This document shows, one piece after another, positions 60,635 through 64,000 of a stretch of 64,000 nucleotides of DNA. The translations under genes and the position numbers were made by a program. The notes under the pieces were generated by a model that ran no database searches, was not told the DNA's origin, and worked only from the letters and a program-made list of their open reading frames with translations. Where the stretch lies: the NCBI RefSeq assembly GCF_900100625.1, contig NZ_FMTY01000001.1, positions 434,001 to 498,000 on the forward strand, given 5' to 3'. The number at the start of each line of letters is the position of its first letter. Within the stretch, counting starts at the first letter, position 1. The stretch is from Flavobacterium saliperosum. Its GTDB lineage: Bacteria; Bacteroidota; Bacteroidia; Flavobacteriales; Flavobacteriaceae.

Positions 60635-60668
60635 AAAAAAGGCAGGTTCTTACGAATCTGCCTTTTTT
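60635..60668. terminator. Bidirectional terminator
   Basis: AAAAAAGGCAG / CTGCCTTTTTT with an inner TTC/GAA pairing; serves both the DUF4403 gene and the minus-strand oxidase-assembly operon. Confidence 0.85.
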
Positions 60669-60669
60669 A

Positions 60670-60909
60670 TTATTTGTTTTCTTCTTTTTTCTTTCCGTAT
60701 TTCAATCGGTAAATCGCATAGCCTATTGCGGCTACTAAGATATAGGGTATCGCCATCAGGTAAACGATTCCGTCGTTAACCGCACCTGCCTGCACTCCCG
60801 ACTCTTCACTTTCCAAAGCCGCCCGACACATGGCGCATTGTGCTTCAACAGAACTGCTAAGCAACAGAAAACCGATGATAAATATCCAATTCCAGTTTTT
60901 AACTTGCAT
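60670..60909 (-). CDS. Small membrane protein with CxxC, in the oxidase-assembly operon
   Basis: A 79-residue protein with an N-terminal hydrophobic segment (about 7-22, probably a cleaved signal ending at SSSVEAQ), a CAMCRAALESEE motif with C25/C28, and a second transmembrane span (about 47-68) before a Lys-rich cytoplasmic tail. It overlaps the DUF420 gene by 11 nt and is the last gene of the operon. A periplasmic CxxC on a small anchored protein next to SCO genes fits a copper or thiol role in CuA assembly, which is inference only. Confidence 0.75.
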   Translation of the reverse strand: MQVKNWNWIFIIGFLLLSSSVEAQCAMCRAALESEESGVQAGAVNDGIVYLMAIPYILVAAIGYAIYRLKYGKKKEENK

Positions 60910-61480
60910 AGTACGGAGAAATCATTAAATAGACAATAACACCGGTAACCGCAACATACAACCATATCGGAAACGTAATTCTCGCAATCTTCTTGTGTCT
61001 TTCAAAGCTTTTGGAAATGGCTCTTACATAGGTAATCAAAACAAGAGGAATAATAATGATGGAAAGTAAAATGTGTGTTAACAATATGAAATAATAGAGA
61101 TAACGTATATTTCCAACCGTTGCCTGTTCATCGGCATCCAACACTCCATTGTAGTTATAATCACCAAACACTGCCGATACCGAAGTCATGTGATAGGCCA
61201 CATACATTCCTAAAAACACGACAGAGCAAGCAATTGCTGTTTTCATCAACTTCTCATGCAATCCACGGTTACCGTTTTTGACAGCCCATACTGCCGTAAC
61301 CAACAAAATAGCCGTCAACCCATTAATGGAAGCGTAAATTGGCGGCAAAAAAGTCAGCGGCTGTACATCATAGCCTAACTTTTTAAGATTAACACCAAAC
61401 AATAAGGCTACTACCAGAGGAATTACCACAGATAAAACCACAATCCACTTATTATATTTCTTCTCAACAGAATTTTCCAT
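60899..61480 (-). CDS. DUF420 membrane protein (CtaM-like oxidase assembly factor)
   Basis: A 193-residue protein with about five transmembrane helices (roughly 13-30, 45-65, 80-98, 125-150 and 165-187). YNGVLDADEQATVGNIRYLYYFILLTHILLSIIIIPLVLITYVRA includes a conserved His in TM4; another His lies in MYVAYHMTS. DUF420 proteins are linked to cytochrome c oxidase assembly (CtaM in Firmicutes). It abuts the SCO gene (no gap) and overlaps the next small gene by 11 nt, so the three are translated together. Confidence 0.87.
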   Translation of the reverse strand: MENSVEKKYNKWIVVLSVVIPLVVALLFGVNLKKLGYDVQPLTFLPPIYASINGLTAILLVTAVWAVKNGNRGLHEKLMKTAIACSVVFLGMYVAYHMTSVSAVFGDYNYNGVLDADEQATVGNIRYLYYFILLTHILLSIIIIPLVLITYVRAISKSFERHKKIARITFPIWLYVAVTGVIVYLMISPYYAS

Positions 61481-62107
61481 TTATTCTTCCAGTAATTTTT
61501 TAATATCTTCTTTTAACATATCGATGCCCGGTTGTTCCAATCCGTCGTAATACAAAATCGGATTGTCGAATTGGTCTCTTCGGCAACGAATATTGCCTTC
61601 TTTATCAATCAGGGCAAACATTCCGGAATGTTCGAATCCGCCATTCACGTTTTTATTTTCGGCGGCATAAAGATTGAAACCCGTTTGCGCCAATTTATGA
61701 ATATAGCTCTTATCTCCGGTTAAAAAGTGCCAGTTGTAATGTTTGACTCCCAACTCCTGGGCATGTTTTTTCAAATGTTCCGGTGTATCCGTTGCGGGAT
61801 CAATGGTAATGGAAGCAATCCCAAAATCAGGTTTCCCATAGAATTCCTTTTGCAACTGCAACATGTTCTGATTCATTTTTGGGCAAATCGTGGGACAAGT
61901 GGAAAAGAAAAATTCCACGACATACACTTTCCCTAAATAGTCCTTGTTGGATATTTTTTTATTGTTCTGATCGGTTAATTCAAATGACGGAACCGGACCT
62001 ATCGTATGCAAATCGGCTTTTTGAAATTTAGCGATAATCTTCGGAACCGCCCAAATTCCAAATATCAGTACGATGAATGAAATCCCTATGTATGATTTGT
62101 TTTTCAT
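61481..62107 (-). CDS. SCO1/SenC family copper chaperone
   Basis: A 208-residue membrane-anchored thioredoxin-like protein (anchor about 5-24). The copper-binding CxxxC is complete (C71, C75 in STCPTICPKM), with the third ligand H160 in GGFEHSGMFALID. It delivers copper to the CuA site of cytochrome c oxidase subunit II in the periplasm. It lies 7 nt after the thioredoxin-like gene and directly before DUF420. Confidence 0.94.
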   Translation of the reverse strand: MKNKSYIGISFIVLIFGIWAVPKIIAKFQKADLHTIGPVPSFELTDQNNKKISNKDYLGKVYVVEFFFSTCPTICPKMNQNMLQLQKEFYGKPDFGIASITIDPATDTPEHLKKHAQELGVKHYNWHFLTGDKSYIHKLAQTGFNLYAAENKNVNGGFEHSGMFALIDKEGNIRCRRDQFDNPILYYDGLEQPGIDMLKEDIKKLLEE

Positions 62108-62114
62108 TGCTCCT

Positions 62115-62765
62115 TTATATTTTTCGTTTGTTGTTTCTTTTCAGTGCCAAACGGTATTCCGCCAAAATAATCTTAACATCGTCGGCCATTTCATTATGCA
62201 AATCCGCGGCTGAAATTGTGTTATAGCCTTCACGATATTCGACTTCCCCTTTTTTATTTTTCCCTTTACGACCGCGAAGATTCATATCCTTATCGATGAT
62301 ATAAACGTTTGGGGTAGCCAGATTTTCATTCAGTTGTCCCACCAAATTCAGTTTTGCATAGAACGCTTTGATTTCCTCTGGTTTTGCGAAAACAAAATGC
62401 CAGTGGGACAAATCGGAAATTCTTCCCAATTCGGCCATCAGTTCTTTGGCATCGTTTTGCATTCCGTCCGGAGCCACCATCACCACCTGAAAATCTTTAA
62501 ACTCCTTGTTCTTGTTGTAAATTTTCTGATCCAGATTAAAAGCGTTGCCTTTTTCCTTCAGAATTTCGGCCCCCGGGAATCCGAGAATCGTAATTTTTTC
62601 TTTAAGCTGAACAGGCTTACCGTCAAGGGTTGTCCAATTGGTTAACTCCGGCACATTAGGTGTAAGGGTAGGTAATTTAGCGAAATTGTTCACTCCGGAA
62701 GAGAAAAACAGATAGGCACAAATCGGGAGTGCGAACAAAACTGTGAGAACAATATATTTTTTCAT
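62115..62765 (-). CDS. SCO-like thioredoxin-fold protein lacking the copper motif
   Basis: A 216-residue membrane-anchored protein (anchor about 3-20, YIVLTVLFALPICAYLFF). It has a thioredoxin-like plan (EKITILGFPGAEIL..., FQVVMVAPDGMQNDAKELMAELGRISDLSHWHFVFAKPEEIKAFYAKL, TPNVYIIDKDMNLRGRKGK), but where SCO proteins have CxxxC it reads FPGAEIL, with no Cys. The start at 62765 opens the membrane anchor and follows a -7 box. It lies 7 nt upstream of a complete SCO gene, so a non-copper helper role is plausible. Confidence 0.75.
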   Translation of the reverse strand: MKKYIVLTVLFALPICAYLFFSSGVNNFAKLPTLTPNVPELTNWTTLDGKPVQLKEKITILGFPGAEILKEKGNAFNLDQKIYNKNKEFKDFQVVMVAPDGMQNDAKELMAELGRISDLSHWHFVFAKPEEIKAFYAKLNLVGQLNENLATPNVYIIDKDMNLRGRKGKNKKGEVEYREGYNTISAADLHNEMADDVKIILAEYRLALKRNNKRKI

Positions 62766-62789
62766 TTGAGAAAGCGGTTTACTTGGGCA

Positions 62790-62797
62790 CAAAAATA
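62790..62797 (-). promoter_or_regulatory. -7 box of the SCO operon
   Basis: TATTTTTG on the minus strand (62797 to 62790), 24 nt before the ATG at 62765 and directly after the oxidase terminator. Confidence 0.5.
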
Positions 62798-62826
62798 AAA
62801 AAAGGTACGCAATTGCGTACCTTTTT
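62797..62826 (-). terminator. Terminator of the cytochrome oxidase genes
   Basis: AAAGGTACGC / GCGTACCTTT, a perfect 10-bp stem with AATT loop and T-run on the minus strand. Confidence 0.85.
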
Positions 62827-62842
62827 ATAAGTTAATATGTTA

Positions 62843-63193
62843 TTAAAATATCCATTTGTAATGAGACGTTTTAAACACATCAAAAACATAATTACCTTCT
62901 ACTAGTAAGATGAACACTAAATAGAGAATTAGAAACACTAATGGTCCAACTATTGACCATCTTAAATTACTTTTTTCACCTTCCAAGTGCATGAAAGCCC
63001 ACATGATGTAGTAAGCTTTTACAACTGTCAATATGATGAATATCCAGTTCAATAAGTTCATTGACAAAAGGTTTGTCATATATAATGAATGTGGCTTAAT
63101 GATTCCTAAGAAAACTTCAACGATAGTAACTACCGATAAAAGTGCAAAAACCAACCAGATTCTTTTTGTATTCGATTCGTGTGCGTGTCCCAT
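62843..63193 (-). CDS. Cytochrome c oxidase subunit IV family protein
   Basis: A 116-residue membrane protein with three transmembrane helices (about 12-32, 46-66 and 78-98). The opening MGHAHESNTKRIWLVFALLSVVTIVEVFLGII and KAYYIMWAFMHLEGEKSNLRW are typical of the CyoD/CoxD-like small subunit. It lies 20 nt after coxC on the same strand and ends the oxidase transcript before a strong terminator. Confidence 0.9.
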   Translation of the reverse strand: MGHAHESNTKRIWLVFALLSVVTIVEVFLGIIKPHSLYMTNLLSMNLLNWIFIILTVVKAYYIMWAFMHLEGEKSNLRWSIVGPLVFLILYLVFILLVEGNYVFDVFKTSHYKWIF

Positions 63194-63213
63194 GATACTT
63201 CTTAATTATATAA

Positions 63214-64000
63214 TTACACTAAATAGAAGAATGTAAATACAAACACCCATACTAAATCTACAAAGTGCCAGTACAATCCAACTTTTTCAACCATTTCATA
63301 GCTTCTTCTTTTCTCATACGTTCCCAGAATAACATTGAAGAAAATCAAAATGTTAATCAATACCCCTGAGAATACGTGGAATCCGTGGAATCCTGTGATG
63401 AAGAAAAAGAAATTAGCGAATAATTTATGACCGTATTCATTGTGTTTAAGGTTAGCCCCTTCCACCACTAATTTCGCTTCTTTCAAACGCTCTAAAGATT
63501 CTTCTCTGGACAAAACAGTTTTCTTTTTATCCTTGTTCAAATACTCGGAACGGATTAATAAATCCGGGTTTGCTTTAAAGCCTTCCACTACTTCTTCTAC
63601 AGAATAGGTAGGAAGCGTTTCACCGCTTTCGAACCAAACACCTAAGTTTTTCTCTTTTTGAACTCTGTCTTTCGGTAAGTGTGCCGCAAAATCAGCTAAA
63701 GCCACACGCTCTCCTTCTTTGTTCACAAATTGAAGAATGGATCCGCCTGTAGTTTCGATTGCTCCGTGCGATCCTTTTATGAAGTTTTTCCACTCCCAAG
63801 CCTGTGAGCCCAAGAAAATGAAACCTCCCACAATAGTTAACAGCATGTAAACCGCCACTTTGTTTTTTTGCATCTTGTGTCCTGCATCGACAGCCAAAAC
63901 CATAGTCACAGAAGAGAAGATTAATATAAAGGTCATTAAGGCCACATAATACATTGGCGCCTCAACACCATGTAAGAACGGAAAGTGTGTAAACACTTCG
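63214..64000 (-). CDS. coxC: Cytochrome c oxidase subunit III (5' end outside window)
   Basis: The frame is open to the right edge, so the N-terminal helices are missing; about 262 residues are visible. The segments FLGSQAWEWKNF, FFFFITGFHGFHVFSGVLINILIFFNVI and GLYWHFVDLVWVFVFTFFYLV are subunit III hallmarks with the conserved His of GFHGFHV. Between helices equivalent to III and IV there is an insertion of about 100 residues (GSHGAIETTGG to VEGANLKHNEYGHKLF), absent from proteobacterial subunit III. It belongs to the terminal oxidase of aerobic respiration, with subunit IV downstream. Confidence 0.92.
   Translation of the reverse strand, partial: EVFTHFPFLHGVEAPMYYVALMTFILIFSSVTMVLAVDAGHKMQKNKVAVYMLLTIVGGFIFLGSQAWEWKNFIKGSHGAIETTGGSILQFVNKEGERVALADFAAHLPKDRVQKEKNLGVWFESGETLPTYSVEEVVEGFKANPDLLIRSEYLNKDKKKTVLSREESLERLKEAKLVVEGANLKHNEYGHKLFANFFFFITGFHGFHVFSGVLINILIFFNVILGTYEKRRSYEMVEKVGLYWHFVDLVWVFVFTFFYLV

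Overview
The window is chromosomal DNA of a Bacteroidota member, almost certainly a Flavobacterium or close Flavobacteriaceae relative. The basis is lineage-typical families (PorP/SprF, DUF6089, DUF1573, DUF4403, S46 peptidase, a folK-deoxynucleoside kinase fusion), the AT-rich intergenic DNA, and promoters of the Bacteroidota form TAnnTTTG (-7) with TTG about 19 nt upstream. It is densely packed and almost entirely core genome: no insertion sequence, prophage, integron or CRISPR array was seen, and no gene-free stretch exceeds about 270 bases.

Layout. 1-6811: end of pruA, rsmG, a membrane fatty-acid desaturase, a class I aminotransferase, a secreted carboxypeptidase-regulatory-like protein, then a tight purT - DUF6370 - Crp/Fnr operon. 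6812-8460: a pirin with a Tat-like leader and a YceI protein; each promoter carries the same 16-bp palindrome at the same distance from its -7 box, so they look like one small regulon, plausibly of the adjacent Crp/Fnr protein. 8461-11330: fabD, a HipA-like kinase overlapping a DUF3037 gene, and a small Ala-rich lipoprotein. 11331-20600: galE, a DegT-type aminotransferase, waaA, a GNAT enzyme, an S46 dipeptidyl-peptidase with the DPP11-type arginine, a second Ala-rich lipoprotein, GH3 followed by a 42-residue lipoprotein, and DUF2797. 20600-30220: AsmA, SppA, folK-dNK fusion, TrmH-like methyltransferase, DUF1573, mutS. 30361-30533: tRNA-Gly(GCC) and tRNA-Leu(TAA). 30756-36298: OmpA-PD40 protein, 44-residue lipoprotein, DUF1508-like protein, and the tig-clpP-clpX proteostasis cluster. 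36494-41376: holin-like membrane protein, FadL plus SGNH hydrolase, alpha/beta hydrolase plus pdxJ. 41469-49715: the envelope-biogenesis block CBS - nadK - DUF6089 - uppS - bamA - ompH - ompH - murI. 49712-60602: gamma carbonic anhydrase, PorP/SprF, an Nfu protein with duplicated N-domain, dodecin, a DUF255 thioredoxin-like protein, a C-terminally short MscS, tsaB, an adaptor/TolC pair and DUF4403. 60670-64000: the distal part of a cytochrome oxidase cluster (coxC, subunit IV, SCO-type assembly factors, DUF420).

The most interesting signals are regulatory or non-coding: the duplicated palindrome/promoter module, 7- and 8-bp-period degenerate repeats confined to intergenic DNA, two opposed copies of an interspersed hairpin-forming repeat, and two very small lipoprotein genes. 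All functional names come from motif recognition by eye; no database search was run.
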